From assembly GCA_944548615.1 (NCBI GenBank), contig OX155957.1, positions 3,030,795 to 3,094,794 of the forward strand: a stretch of DNA of 64,000 nucleotides, given 5' to 3'. This DNA comes from Micropterix aruncella (lineage: Eukaryota > Arthropoda > Insecta > Lepidoptera > Micropterigidae). The stretch's first letter is position 1. Every line of letters starts with the position of its first letter. Below, one piece after another: positions 9,480-20,003 of the stretch. The translations under genes were made by a program, and so were the position numbers. The notes beneath the pieces are model-generated. The model had not been told where the DNA came from and made no database searches. It saw only the letters and a list, made by a program, of their open reading frames with translations.

Positions 9480-10095
9480 GAGACCAAAAGGACATGCAAA
9501 GAAGATCGTCATTGCCTATACCAGGTAGTAAGTCTATTAGGCTTTTGAGTAGGTAATCCGTGACACTGGTAGCAATGCTGCCAGCGCCAGGCCTACTAGG
9601 TTAAATAGACCCTAAATCAAACTTGATTCATGAGCGTTATTAATGCACTTCGGGGAAGTACTCGAATATGCCTAAAAACTGGGTTTCATAAAGTTCAGGT
9701 AGCTCAGGTATAAAAAGGTAATTTACCTATACATTCTGGTAAACAAATATTCCTTTTATTGTTGTTTATTGGCTAAAATGCTTTTTTTAATGTAACACCT
9801 TTTGCTGAAGGATTTTTTTTAAATTTCAAATGTAAACCAAATGCATTTTTATAGGGTTTGTCGCACGCGCGTGCGAAGTTACGTCACGAACCACAAATCG
9901 CGTGACGATACGAATAGATCCGAATTTCTCCCATAAAGATGATGCAAAATAACGTGACGATGAAAACGAACCTCATCGGATTTACCTGCAAATCAACTGT
10001 TTATAAAATTGAAAGTTCTGGATTGCATGGAATATTAATTGTACATTATATACCTATACAGTAAAACCTGATTTAATGTAAGATCTTTTTACAAA
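9480..10095. other. Unique intergenic sequence with CRE-like sites
   Basis: Contains a perfect 14-base palindrome CGCACGCGCGTGCG (9862-9875). Three CRE-related words follow within 90 bases: TTACGTCACG (about 9878), GCGTGACGAT (about 9900) and ACGTGACGAT (about 9953). This looks regulatory rather than coding. No ORF of note. Confidence 0.4.
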
Positions 10096-10829
10096 ACAGA
10101 TAAATAACTAGATATTCACATGCCAATAACTTTATATTATTACCTAGTTCCGAGAAAAAAAACATTAATTCTTGAGATTCATCATTATTTTATTGCATCT
10201 AGATTTGTAAAATATTTTGGGTGTTTTTTTATTAATTTGTAAAATGACATAATTTCATAATTTAATTTGCTTAACTATTTTATTTGCTAATGTGTAATTT
10301 AATTTTTACTATTCTACAAAACATTAAAGTTCTATTATGTCATTCGTAATGAGCATTACATTTTTATTAAAAAACAATTGAACTTTTTATATCCCCTCAC
10401 ATCGCGGGGTAAACATTCGGCCGTCCCTTTTGTTTTGTCAGTTTGGCGCGTAAAATTGGCGCGAGTCGGTGGCCTTGAGGAAAACGACCATAAGTTATAA
10501 ACCACTATACGGATCATAAAAAGAATAACTGTAACAGATAAATAACTAGCTATTTACATGCCAATAACTTTATATTATTAACTAGTTCCGAGTAAAAAAA
10601 CAATATTTCTTGATTCATCATTAATTTATTGCATCTAGATTTGTAAAATATTTTGGGTGTTTTTTTATTAATTTGTAAAATGACTAATATTTCATAATTT
10701 AATTTGCTTAACTATTTCATTTCTTAATGTGTAATTTAATTTTTACCATTCTACAAATAATTAAAGTTCTATTATGTCATTCGTAATGAGCGTTACATTT
10801 TTATGTAAAAAAAATAGAACTTTTTATAT
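10096..10829. repeat. Direct repeat pair, ~297 bases, period 438
   Basis: 10096-10392 and 10534-10829 are close copies (same ACATGCCAATAACTTTATAT, 'TTTTGGGTGTTTTTTTATTA' and 'TATGTCATTCGTAATGAGC' blocks). The ~140-base spacer is distinctly GC-richer and contains two GGCGCG words. It could be a tandem duplication or the two ends of a deleted element. Confidence 0.75.
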
Positions 10830-11266
10830 TATTCCTTAATTACATATTATATGCAAGTCCATTTTTTTGATATGGCTTGTTTATCTGTGCAATTAAAAAA
10901 ATCGCCTTAGAACAAGCTATTTCCCAGTTGGATGACGTGAGAAAATGTATCCATGAATAGAAATACTTTTTTTACCTTGGTGAGTATTTAACGGCTAGGT
11001 TTTATAGAGTAATAAATAATAAATAAACATTAAAAAATAAAAAAAGACCACAAAAAGATATTTATTAACGTCCCACTGACATATACAAATGTATATAATT
11101 ATATATTTTATATTTAACTATGTATACAATATATCTATAATAACTAATAATCCACAGGTAAGTGAGAATTATTAACATCTTAAGGTATTAAAAAAAACAG
11201 TTAAAGTGACCCGTTTTTTGGTGAATGCTATAGTTGAGTATTGTGAATTCGAATAATCAATGCAAC
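10830..11266. other. AT-rich sequence downstream of the zinc-finger gene
   Basis: No coding, no repeat partner noticed. Confidence 0.35.
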
Positions 11267-11272
11267 TTTAAT
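11267..11272 (-). terminator. ATTAAA polyadenylation signal of the zinc-finger gene
   Basis: TTTAAT on the plus strand, i.e. the common variant ATTAAA on the minus strand, lies about 50 bases past the stop codon at 11323-11325. Position and sequence fit a short 3' untranslated region; no other canonical AATAAA was seen closer on this strand. Confidence 0.45.
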
Positions 11273-11322
11273 TAATATCACCAACAAACGCATTTCATTA
11301 TTTCAATGTTACTAGGTAATGA

Positions 11323-12513
11323 TTATGCCGGGTGTATTTTCTTTAAATGACGAATTAAAGTTGATCGATGGCCGAACGTGCGATTACATTCTGCGCAAAA
11401 ATACTTTTTCGGTTTCTCATGAGTAACATCTAAATGCCTATTCAACGACCGTTTCCATGAAAATGATAAAGCACATTCCTCACACGTGTACTTCTTTATT
11501 TTCTTATGAATGTTATCCACATGCAATTTCAGGTTACTTTTATAATTAAAAGCACTATCGCATGCACCACACGAGTATTTCTTTAATTTCCTGTGAACTG
11601 CGTCTATATGATCTGTCAAACTTCTTCGCTCTTTGAAAGCACTGTCGCATTCCTCACATAGGTATTTCTTCAATTTCCTGTGAACTGCGTCTACATGTAT
11701 TTTCAAATGTATTTTCTGTTTAAAAAGACGATTGCATTCTCCACATGAGTATATCATCAATTTCCTGTGAACTCCGTCTAGATGTCTTTTCAAATGTATT
11801 TTCTGTTTAAAAAGACGATTGCATTCTCCACATGAGTATATCATCAATTTCCTGTGAACTCCGTCTAGATGTCTTTTTAAATGTATTTTCTGTTTAAAAA
11901 GACGATTGCATTCTCCACATAAGTATTTAATTTTTCTGTGAACTGCGTCTACGTGGTATTTCAAATGCCGTAGCAGTGCAAAAGCACCTTCGCATTCGCC
12001 ACAAGAGTATTTCTTTAATTTCCTGTGAACTGAGTCTACATGTGCTTCCAAATCCATTTTCTCACTAAATGCACGATCGCATTCTGCACATGCGTATTTC
12101 TTCAATTTATTGTGAACTGCGTCTACATGTCTTTTTAAACGATATTGTGTTGCGAAAGAACGATCACATTCATCACATAGATATTTCTTTAATTTTAAAT
12201 GAATATCCTTAACGTGTCGATTTAATGCGCTATTATATGAAAACGCCCTGTCGCACTTTGGACAAGCATGCGATTTGACACGTCCACCAATAGGTCCACT
12301 GTCACCAATACTATTACTTCCAGATGGTCCACTTTCGATTAACTCTGGTTTTATGAAACGAGTCTCTCCTTCGCAGAATTCAACTACATTTCCTCGCTCA
12401 TCTGGTAAGAAATCGCTCAGAGGAATATTTGAATCTGAACCGTCAGAACTGACCTCCGTTTTAATTGTGACATTTTGTTCTATCTTGACAGTCACTTTGC
12501 CGTAATCACCCAT
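11323..12513 (-). CDS. C2H2 zinc-finger protein, 11 fingers, single exon
   Basis: 396 codons without interruption from ATG (12511-12513, A at -3 and G at +4) to TAA (11323-11325). Residues 1-83 are acidic and finger-free and hold three sumoylation consensus sites: VKIE (9-12), IKTE (17-20), IKPE (54-57). Eleven fingers of form C-X2-C-X12-H-X4-H start at residues 84, 113, 142, 171, 199, 228, 257, 286, 315, 344 and 373 and run to the C-terminus. The linkers are KLKKY-like instead of the usual TGEKP, and the linker between fingers 4 and 5 is one residue short. Fingers 5 and 6 plus linker (29 residues each) are identical in protein and differ by one silent base; finger 7 is close, so this part expanded recently. 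It is probably a nuclear DNA-binding regulator. The three near-identical helices (Q at -1, H at 3, R or I at 6) would be predicted to read GGA-type triplets. No KRAB, ZAD or BTB domain is present. It is the only intact gene seen here; the target is unknown. Confidence 0.93.
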   Translation of the reverse strand: MGDYGKVTVKIEQNVTIKTEVSSDGSDSNIPLSDFLPDERGNVVEFCEGETRFIKPELIESGPSGSNSIGDSGPIGGRVKSHACPKCDRAFSYNSALNRHVKDIHLKLKKYLCDECDRSFATQYRLKRHVDAVHNKLKKYACAECDRAFSEKMDLEAHVDSVHRKLKKYSCGECEGAFALLRHLKYHVDAVHRKIKYLCGECNRLFKQKIHLKRHLDGVHRKLMIYSCGECNRLFKQKIHLKRHLDGVHRKLMIYSCGECNRLFKQKIHLKIHVDAVHRKLKKYLCEECDSAFKERRSLTDHIDAVHRKLKKYSCGACDSAFNYKSNLKLHVDNIHKKIKKYTCEECALSFSWKRSLNRHLDVTHEKPKKYFCAECNRTFGHRSTLIRHLKKIHPA

Positions 12514-12720
12514 AATTTTAGTATAAATAAGTTACTTTCTCTTTCGTATAAATAAAGTTACTGATTTAACGACAAAACGCATTCGACGTAATGATTGTAA
12601 CCGCAGTTTGTGACAAGGAACATTAGAGCACTCGCAAGCACGGCACAAGCAAATGAATTCGATTTGACAGCTGTCACTTTGCAGTGTTGCCATATTCAGT
12701 TAAAATATGAATCTATATGT
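12514..12720 (-). promoter_or_regulatory. Putative promoter region of the zinc-finger gene
   Basis: On the minus strand, about 150-190 bases above the ATG, lies a perfect 12-base palindrome TGACAGCTGTCA (12665-12676) containing an E-box CAGCTG. Beside it (further upstream) is TGGCAACACTGC, which resembles insect housekeeping promoter motifs. TATA-like TTTATAC words lie 10-40 bases above the ATG, probably too close to act. The transcription start is not determined. Confidence 0.4.
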
Positions 12721-14572
12721 AAAGGAAATTTTCTCAATAGCGAGAGTAGTGATTGATTTTATTTTTGAGAAATGAAAGATTATCCATTTCATGGAATATG
12801 TATTGTGTTTATTTATCATTTGTTGCTAATTTTAGTGACTCTCAAAAAATAATGATTCAAGAATATTGTTTAGGAGCAATATTTCGGCTCTAGCCGTTGT
12901 CAGGTTATATAGCATTCCCATAATAGAAAAACATTTTTATTTTTGAATGTGACTACGAGAAATGGGTGAATAATATTTTTAATCACCAAGTTACAAATTA
13001 TATACCTAACTAAAAAATACATATTTAATTACATAAAAATGTATTAAAAAACATGAACTTAGTGTGAAACCTAGAACTGTTTCAAAAAATAGTGAATATG
13101 CATTTAATTTTGCATATTAATCCCAGAAGCATTATGTTCTCCCAAAATATGTATGATAGCCATTTCCCATGATTTTATATTGCCTTTTATAGCAGGCCTT
13201 TTTATACGACTGCCCAACAAAAAAGGAGTGTATGTGATCAGCGTTTATTTATGTATGTTTTCCGTTTCTTTATTCCACCATAACTTCTAAACGCTCAAAC
13301 CGATTTAGAAATATTTGACGTTGTTAGAATCGTTGTGACATCCCGAGTGCCATAGGGTTCGTTAACTATCCAAATATCAAGTAAATGGTAGTCTAAATGT
13401 CTAAATCCCCAGTTGCCAATACCTTAAAATTAATATATCCACTTTCTTGTCAATTGACAGGTCTGATTGAGAACATTATGAAAATATCATAAATACATAA
13501 ACCACAAAATTAAAAAAAAACCCGTAATAAAAATAAATACAAATACAGTAGTCCACTTTTTGTAGCGGTAGTCGTGTTTTTATTCCTTTTAATATATTTA
13601 CTTCTTCATCAATTGTAGGTACTGTCACAATAATTTGATACTGACGCAGCGTTACTGTGACAAAAAGCCGTACCCCACCTATTATTTTGTACAGCGACTA
13701 CAAAGTCTATGCGTTTCGCATGCGACACCATTTCCAGACCGGATTCCTCCAAATCCCTGCGCCATAGCGTAATAGCGATACTACGCAGTTGAGTGCAATC
13801 ATGGAGTCATTTAACATGATCTTCAGGCCGTAATTAAGGTACTGATCACTCTTCCCTTGATGCCATGACGTTTTTCATTGATTATAGTGGTGCTTTTGTT
13901 TTTATATGAATAATAATTTCCGGCATACATGAAACCGAAGAATATCGTGTTTTTTGATATTATACATACCTAATTGATTGGTTGTTTAACGTTCTTACCG
14001 TACTCCAAACAGATGGAATAAGTAAAATACTAAACAAATTGGATATAAAACAATCTTTATTCCAACCCAAATTATAGCTCGATCACTATTGCATTGAGCA
14101 ATCCAATACGTTACATAATCAATGCTATAATCTTTTTATGTAGCCCAGATGTAATCTGTAATGTAATCTATCTACTTAAATAGTTAACTCTATGTATATC
14201 AAATAGTAGACTATGTACGTGTATATCACGCAGATTTATAACCTTTTTGCTCGATAGCCAAGGCAAGAGCACCTATTTAAATCGACTTTATTCACACTGC
14301 GCTGTGAATATTTTACTTTCAACGCGCTTTAGATGCATGTTGTCTCAACAATGGTGCATAATATGTTTACCAATATGGATCGCGTCACAATATTTGGTTT
14401 CGCTTTACCAGCAGTTCTTCGCCTTTGCCTCCTATATGGCACGGATAAACCCCACCTTCATTATCATACGGGCAACTACTTTAGCATCCTCTATAGTGAT
14501 ATAAATACTAGGGCATTCAATAAGAAGTCCTAATGAGTATGTTAACTCCTCAAATGAATGGCGATTAGCTCG
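12721..14572. other. Mostly unique AT-rich intergenic sequence
   Basis: 12873-12904 (-) carries a TGACAACGGCTAGAGCCGAA stem motif also seen near the Penelope-like copies. 13200-13390 resembles insect dispersed repeats ('AAACGCTCAAACCGATTTAG'). The two overlapping frames at 14247-14533 have no recognised domain. No host exon identified. Confidence 0.4.
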
Positions 14573-14760
14573 GGTTGCCTACGGCAAAATGTATATAAAT
14601 TTATATTTACATTTACATTTACCTTTACATAGAGCGGGGTTTACTATAGAGCTATAGCATTACTATAGAGCGGATTACTATAGAGTGGCGCACATTTACA
14701 TTTATATTTACATTTATATATATTTATATACATTTTGTATACATTTTGCCGTAGGCAACC
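14573..14760. mobile_element. Small MITE with perfect 23-base inverted ends
   Basis: 14573-14595 and 14738-14760 are exact reverse complements over 23 bases (core GGTTGCCTACGGCAAAATG). The interior has short repeats of ACATTTA and CTATAGAG type. The length of about 188 bases and absence of coding fit a MITE; a target duplication is not evident. Confidence 0.65.
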
Positions 14761-14929
14761 AGAATCGGTAGCCTCACATTCGAGGAGAGTTGACTTTTAT
14801 TGAATATTATTTTATTTTTCGATACAGTTTTTGGTTGATACATATTGTTATATCTATTTTCCTAAACAAAAAAATACAAAATTCTACAATGCGGCTACTA
14901 TCGCATCATCATTTTCAATTTTTCGACTG

Positions 14930-15140
14930 TCAGTTATTCCCTCAATATCGGAAAATGATAACAGTTACTAGCGGCAAGATTCGGTGAATATGGAGGATAT
15001 TTCAGTAGGTACTTCAAAGCCAGCTTTTTCAAAAGCAACCATCGGAACTCTGGACTTGTGTGCTGGGGCGTTATTTTGGCGGAAAAAAACCTTTTTAGCT
15101 AGTTTGCGTCTTTGTTTTACGCGTATTTCATTTCACATTT
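14930..15140 (-). pseudogene. mariner (DD34D-like) transposase fragment
   Basis: The minus strand reads KKVFFRQNNAPAHKSRV, the H-Q-DNAPAH region of mariner transposases. After a one-base frameshift it reads PPYSPNLAASNCYHFP, matching the family's P-P-YSPDLAPSDYHLF motif. Both catalytic aspartates visible in those motifs are changed to asparagine (QNNAP, AASN). Upstream and downstream transposase regions are missing. It is a clearly dead remnant; another of the same family is at 19594-19750. Confidence 0.8.
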
Positions 15141-16019
15141 TTTTATATTTTCAGCATATACAGCCCCCGTTATAATAGGTAAATGATCACGGTATTCAAT
15201 CATTACGACCCCAAGTCTGTCCCAGAAAAGAGGGACCAGAAAATCATTGTTTTATTTAATTTTCTGTTTGAACTCGAGGCATTCGAATTGGATACTCCGT
15301 TACGATTTTAAACAGCTTGAGTATTCTTGCTTATATACCAAGTTATGATGTAGTTATGTATATATGAGACTGTTCTTCTTCTGCCATAGGGATATATAAT
15401 ATATCTTAAGACATTGTCCTAAACTATTTTTTGTCTAATAATTTGTAAAAATGTGTAGGTTCTGTTATTTTAGTTTCAGTGAAGAATTTTGTGGAAAAAT
15501 TGAGAAAAGGTACCCACACAATTACGCGGGTACTTTTATATATAACTATCATATAATATATATCTATTATATAAACCGTACCTCCACATTTGTGGTCTCT
15601 TACGCGTGTTTTTTCGGAACAATAGATAAAAACATCGAAACAAAAGGGCATGGCCATACTCATTTGGGTATGCAAACACAATATTTTTGTTTTCGAAACA
15701 CTTGAAAAACATTTTCCGCGCGGGTGAAGAGGGAAAGGGTTTGTTTCATTTTCAACACGGTTTTCAAGTTATATTGTCTTGTCAACTCATTGTGAAAAAA
15801 AAAGATCAATTGGAATAGATACATTTTTTTACTTTTTAACCTCAATCAGGAAGAAACTCTTTATTTAGGAAATATACCCTTATTTGTAGTCATGACAGTT
15901 GCTGATTAACCCTTAGAAGGCCAGCCATGGGAATGAAACTCTAACGACATGTTTTTAGCCCTAGAAAATTTGTTTGTAGGGGGTGTTAGTACACGCATAC
16001 TGATATATAATGGTAGCTT
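15141..16019. other. Intergenic, nothing firm
   Basis: Several overlapping frames (15424-15845) lack domain signatures and oppose each other on both strands. The AT-rich part 15540-15570 is low-complexity. Confidence 0.35.
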
Positions 16020-16205
16020 ATACAATGACAGGTGGACGGAGAAATCGGCCAAATCTGATAGTGAGGACTCGAGGCTGCCCGCTGGTTTCACGTTCCAGTG
16101 CCACGCGGTAAGGCGTTGGACAATCACGGGTTTGTTGTTGGAGCTAGACAGTGGACTGTCTTGTCCTCTAAGTCTCTGCGTTCACCCCACGGTTGTAAGA
16201 ATCAT
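16020..16205 (-). repeat. GC-rich dispersed repeat, fragment
   Basis: On the minus strand it matches the family near TCCAACGCCTTACCGCG, 'ACTATCAGATTTGG' and the 'CCGTGGGGTGAACG' region (compare 44320-44510). Head and tail are missing. Confidence 0.65.
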
Positions 16206-17079
16206 ATTCTTCTTTCAATCCAAGGCTTCGTCTCTTGAAAACAGTTTTGTAATAGAATGTTTTATAAAATATAAAAAAACAACAATATAAAAATACATAT
16301 AAATATAAAATTTAAAACCAAAAAATCTGAAAGATGCAACAATATCAGGGTTCGTTCACCTAGTCTGGAACCGCTTTATCAAAGGCAGGCCGAATTCCAA
16401 CAAATAAATAACCTAGAAAAAATGTTATATAGATTTCCTTGTTATTTGATTTGATTTACAGATTTGACCGCCGTTCGAAGAGCGGCCGCGGCGTCTGCGC
16501 GCCCGCTTACAAAGGAACTTTCATTGATAGATAATTGCACCTCCGGGCGGCAAAGTCACGGCGATTACGAGAACACACGATTAGGAGCGACGCGACCCGA
16601 TCGACGGCACACTTTTCAATATTTGTTTTACTGCCTACCTCGTGATCGTTTAGTGTTAGTTACACACTACGAAACGGAGGCGTATATTTACGTAGGGCTC
16701 TGTTACAGACTGAATGTATTTGACTATTTTTACAATATTTGACTATCTCTATTCCTTAGTCTTTCTAATATTGACTATAGCCAAGCGTCGAGGACAAAAA
16801 ACGAACACTTCCTGCTGTCCCTGCATCACTCTAGCGTTCGAGTGAGCAGTCGGAACCTGATCGTTACCAAAAGAACACGTATCGTTTATCGGTGTCTGAA
16901 TTGCGTTATCGTATTTGAACCGAGCTGACAAAGTGACTACATTTTTTTAGTCGTACAAGAACGATTGCGTTTCTACAGTATATGCATGGTACAGATAAAT
17001 CTATTTAAAAAAAACGTTTTCGTAAATTTCTGTATTTTCACAAGCTTTTACTTCCCTTGCAATGTTTGTCAGTTTGTTT
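16206..17079. other. Intergenic with a CpG-rich unique patch
   Basis: 16455-16720 is GC- and CpG-rich (GAGCGGCCGCGGCGTCTGCG) without repeat partner; the rest is AT-rich. No gene signature in the frame 16464-16742. Confidence 0.35.
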
Positions 17080-17194
17080 CGCTGAAATCTTACAAGCTGA
17101 ATTAGAACCACTTCCTCTTATACTATGAAGTAGAACTTTTACATGTTAGATCAGTTCTGATGACAATGCTTTTTAATGGTAAGCATAGCAAAGT
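17080..17194 (+). repeat. Dispersed repeat, inverted relative to 34590-34745
   Basis: Shares ACCACTTCCTCTTATACTAT and 'GATGACAATGC' blocks with the reverse complement of 34590-34745. Joined directly to the LINE fragment that follows. Confidence 0.5.
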
Positions 17195-17646
17195 ATATGG
17201 GTGCATGGAATTATAGCCTGGGGATCATATACAACAACAACAATGGACCGACTATTAAAAGCACAAAAGTTACTAATAAGAGTCATAAACAAAAAGCCTC
17301 CTCGGTACGGTTCAAATCAGCTCTTTGCGAAGTTTAAGGTTTTGGATATCTGCCAGCTATTTATTAAGCAGTGCCTTGTAAGCTTTCACAAAACTAAAGA
17401 GTACAGAGCAAGAAGTCAACAAATGTACTTAACGAGAAATGCTGAAAAGGAATTTTTCACAATTCCAAAGGTAAAAACCACATTTGCCCGAAGACAATGT
17501 GTTTTTATCGCCCGAAAGTTTACAACTCACTATGTGAAACCACGAAAAACGTGAAAAATTATGTAAGTTTTAAAGGTAAAGTAAAAAACTGGCTTCTAGA
17601 TATTGGGCGCTTAAAAACTAAGGATCTTATTAATACTGTAGGGTGA
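17195..17646 (+). pseudogene. LINE reverse transcriptase C-terminal fragment, frameshifted
   Basis: The frame from 17195 reads GIIAWGSYTTTTMDRLLKAQ, the W-G region that follows the reverse transcriptase core in Jockey/CR1-like LINEs. It continues for about 110 residues. Near 17520 the frame changes: the +1 frame continues VYNSLCETTKNVKNYVSFKG to a TGA at about 17644, which fits the usual 'YNSLP' tail region. The catalytic part (FADD box) is absent because of 5' truncation. The product cannot be functional. Confidence 0.75.
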
Positions 17647-18160
17647 ATATTAAAAAATATGTATTTGTAAAATTGTGCAATATTACATATTATTTTCCCA
17701 TACATATACATCAGAATGTAGTGTTTATTCATATATTTGTATATATTATTACTTATATTCCGCTTAAATTTAATGAATATAATGTAAAATTTGCTTTTTT
17801 TTAGGAATTAATTGCATACATATTTTTTTCCTACTTTAAATTTTACTTTAATTTGTGTAAACAACACATTTGTTAGATTTAGAAATATTTTAAAATTATA
17901 CACGTTCGTCAGTTCGCGAGTTACAAACATACAGTTGGTATAACACAGCACAGCCAGAGACAGACCTCCTAGGTCTAGTTGGTTGTGCGATTTCGCCTCA
18001 TTCGGATATGCATAGAGCTATGTTTTTCGCTATATATTTATATGCATAGAGCTATGTTTTTCGCTATAATAATGTTTGTTTTTAATTATTTCTCATGTAC
18101 AACAGTATGAAAGTCCTTGCATTTTTTCTTGTACGTTATAAATAAATAAATAAATAAATA
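17195..18160 (+). mobile_element. 5'-truncated LINE with AATA tail
   Basis: Coding remnant 17195-17646, then ~490 bases of AT-rich 3' untranslated region, ending in an (AATA)n tail at 18137-18160. Inside the 3' part, a 34-base segment TATGCATAGAGCTATGTTTT is tandemly duplicated (18007 and 18041). The start point inside the coding region indicates a 5' truncation. Confidence 0.7.
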
Positions 18161-18430
18161 ACCTGATTCTACACCCAGGATTGGCTCCCGACGAGGCTAC
18201 TCTTCCACAGTCAACAGCACAGACACGAAATTTTGTATACGCATTTAATTTCGATTCTAAATTTTATCATGACATGGTTACTGCACACAGGGTTGGTTGA
18301 CAAAGAGGGGACTCTACGATCAACAGCACACACACAAACTTTTTGTATACGCATTCAATTACGGTAGACCGTTATTTTTTTCAGAGTATTTTAATGAAAG
18401 CTTGTTTTTAAAAATGCTTTTTATTATTGA
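18161..18430 (+). repeat. ~118-base tandem repeat, locus 1 (about 1.7 units)
   Basis: Starts ACCTGATTCTACACCCAGGA, with unit hallmarks CAACAGCACAGACACGAAAT and 'TTTTGTATACGCATTTAAT'. The same unit is tandem at 26201-26600 and 63617-64000. After the last unit both this locus and 26600 continue with 'AGAG.ATTTTAAT...AAGCTT', so the array is a piece of a larger dispersed element. Confidence 0.75.
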
Positions 18431-19117
18431 TCCTATTAATAATTCGCGTACTAAATTATGCATTCAACGTAGATTTTGTTTAAAAAAATGGTAAATTAAA
18501 ATTATTGGCATTCATAGACTTTGGTTCTTGTATAGACCTGTTAGTGTATAGACGCAAAATCAACTCTGACGCCGCCCAATATTTTGGGTCGGCTTGTCTA
18601 TTAAACGTTAATTATTATTATTACACGGCCGTAGTGTGATTTGATCAAAGGCTCAGCGATTATGCCTTATCGAAATACATATTTTTTTTAACAGTTTGTA
18701 GAGTCGTTACTCCGCAGCGCCACGCCCGAAAAGTAACAGTTATTTATCGCGTAATAATAGGCTTTTCACCTGATTCGAGCAAACATGGCGTTATTATAAT
18801 GCTCGGTTTACACTTGCTCTTGTGGGTAATCGGTGGGGGATACAATTTTATACATATTTGAATTTGATGGTGCACCTTACTAATACCTCTGACTGGGTAG
18901 AAGTGGTACGTAAAGGTAGTGGACAGTTAGTTTACTTAAATTACGAAAGTGGTCGCTCAGATTAGCGTCAAATGAGATAAGTAAAAATATTATAATTTGA
19001 GGTCGATTCGGTAAGATTTTATAATACCACCCTATCCAGGGCACACTTGTCAATCCACGTAGTGCAATCGACTTCAAATTTTGTGTAACCTGATCTGCTC
19101 CACCGATATTTTTGCGG
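18431..19117. other. Intergenic, nothing firm
   Basis: 18540-18620 resembles a retroelement end with an ATT run (18609-18623). 18660-19117 shows no coding or repeat partner. Confidence 0.35.
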
Positions 19118-19575
19118 TTGTCAACTACAACGGGCGAACCCGTCACCCCAGGAAGTTTTAACGATAATGATCGTTCTATCTCCCTTTAAGTAATATCTCC
19201 CTTGAAGTAGAGTATCTCCGTTCTTTCTCCCTTGAAGTAGAATACTTTGTGGACGATACAAATCTACCGTCCAGCAAAAACCACGAACCCGCCAGAGACC
19301 AACGCCTTACGGCGAGGCACTAAGTAGGTAACCCAGTGGGGCCACCTCGGCCCCTAGCTAACAGTTTCGGCCAGATATTTCCGGCTTCCGGACTGGTTAC
19401 GGGTTCGAGGTCCTCTCCCTTACGTAGCGGTGATTCGGTGTAGTAGGACGGTGTCGACTACGACGGGCGAACCTGTCACTTCAGGCTGGTATGACGATAT
19501 AGATCGTTCTTTCAGCCGTGGGATGAGCGTAGAAGACTTGGGGACAAGACAATCTACAGTCTAGTTCACCAGCGA
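19118..19575 (+). repeat. GC-rich dispersed repeat, two partial copies head to tail
   Basis: Heads of the family occur twice in the same orientation: TTGTCAACTACAACGGGCGA at 19118 and TGTCGACTACGACGGGCGA at about 19452, so a shortened copy is followed by another. Same arrangement as at 6.0-7.1 kb. Confidence 0.7.
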
Positions 19576-19593
19576 CCTGTTAAAGACCGTTAG

Positions 19594-19750
19594 AGGCCTC
19601 TATTATTATCGGAAATATATAGAAATCAGTAGGGGCAAGGTCCGGTGAGTATAGAGGTCGTTCCACTACTTCAAAGCCAGCTTCTTTAATGGCAGCCATC
19701 GCAACTCTGGACTTACGTAGCCCTTGGAGCATTATATTGGTGATAACAAA
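19594..19750 (-). pseudogene. mariner (DD34D-like) transposase fragment
   Basis: The minus strand reads in one frame KSRVAMAAIKEAGFEVVE followed by YSPDLAPTDFYIF. This is the third-aspartate region of mariner transposases, with both the SPD and the PTD aspartate intact. The upstream DNAPAH box is replaced by degenerate sequence (ITNIMLQGL). Only about 50 codons survive. It is the same family as 14930-15140, whose aspartates are lost. Confidence 0.82.
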
Positions 19751-19754
19751 ACCA

Positions 19755-20003
19755 TTTTATTGTTACATTCTGACTATCTTCTCCTTATTCTCCGTATTGT
19801 TACATTCTGCCTATAACTTTATTATAATAGTTGTATTTTTATTTTCCCTTTTGGATAAAAGTAGAGAGGTACAATATGGGTACCTACCTAAATTAAAAAT
19901 TTCAATAAAAAGTGTTTAGAAAGTACTAAAATATAAAGTGTGTAATAAAATTTGAATATATATTACTACAGTAATTTTTGCATTTAAAAAATATTTAATT
20001 TCT
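19755..20003. other. AT-rich, nothing recognised
   Basis: The frame 19689-19919 overlaps the mariner remnant antisense and then runs through AT-rich sequence; not considered a gene. Confidence 0.3.
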
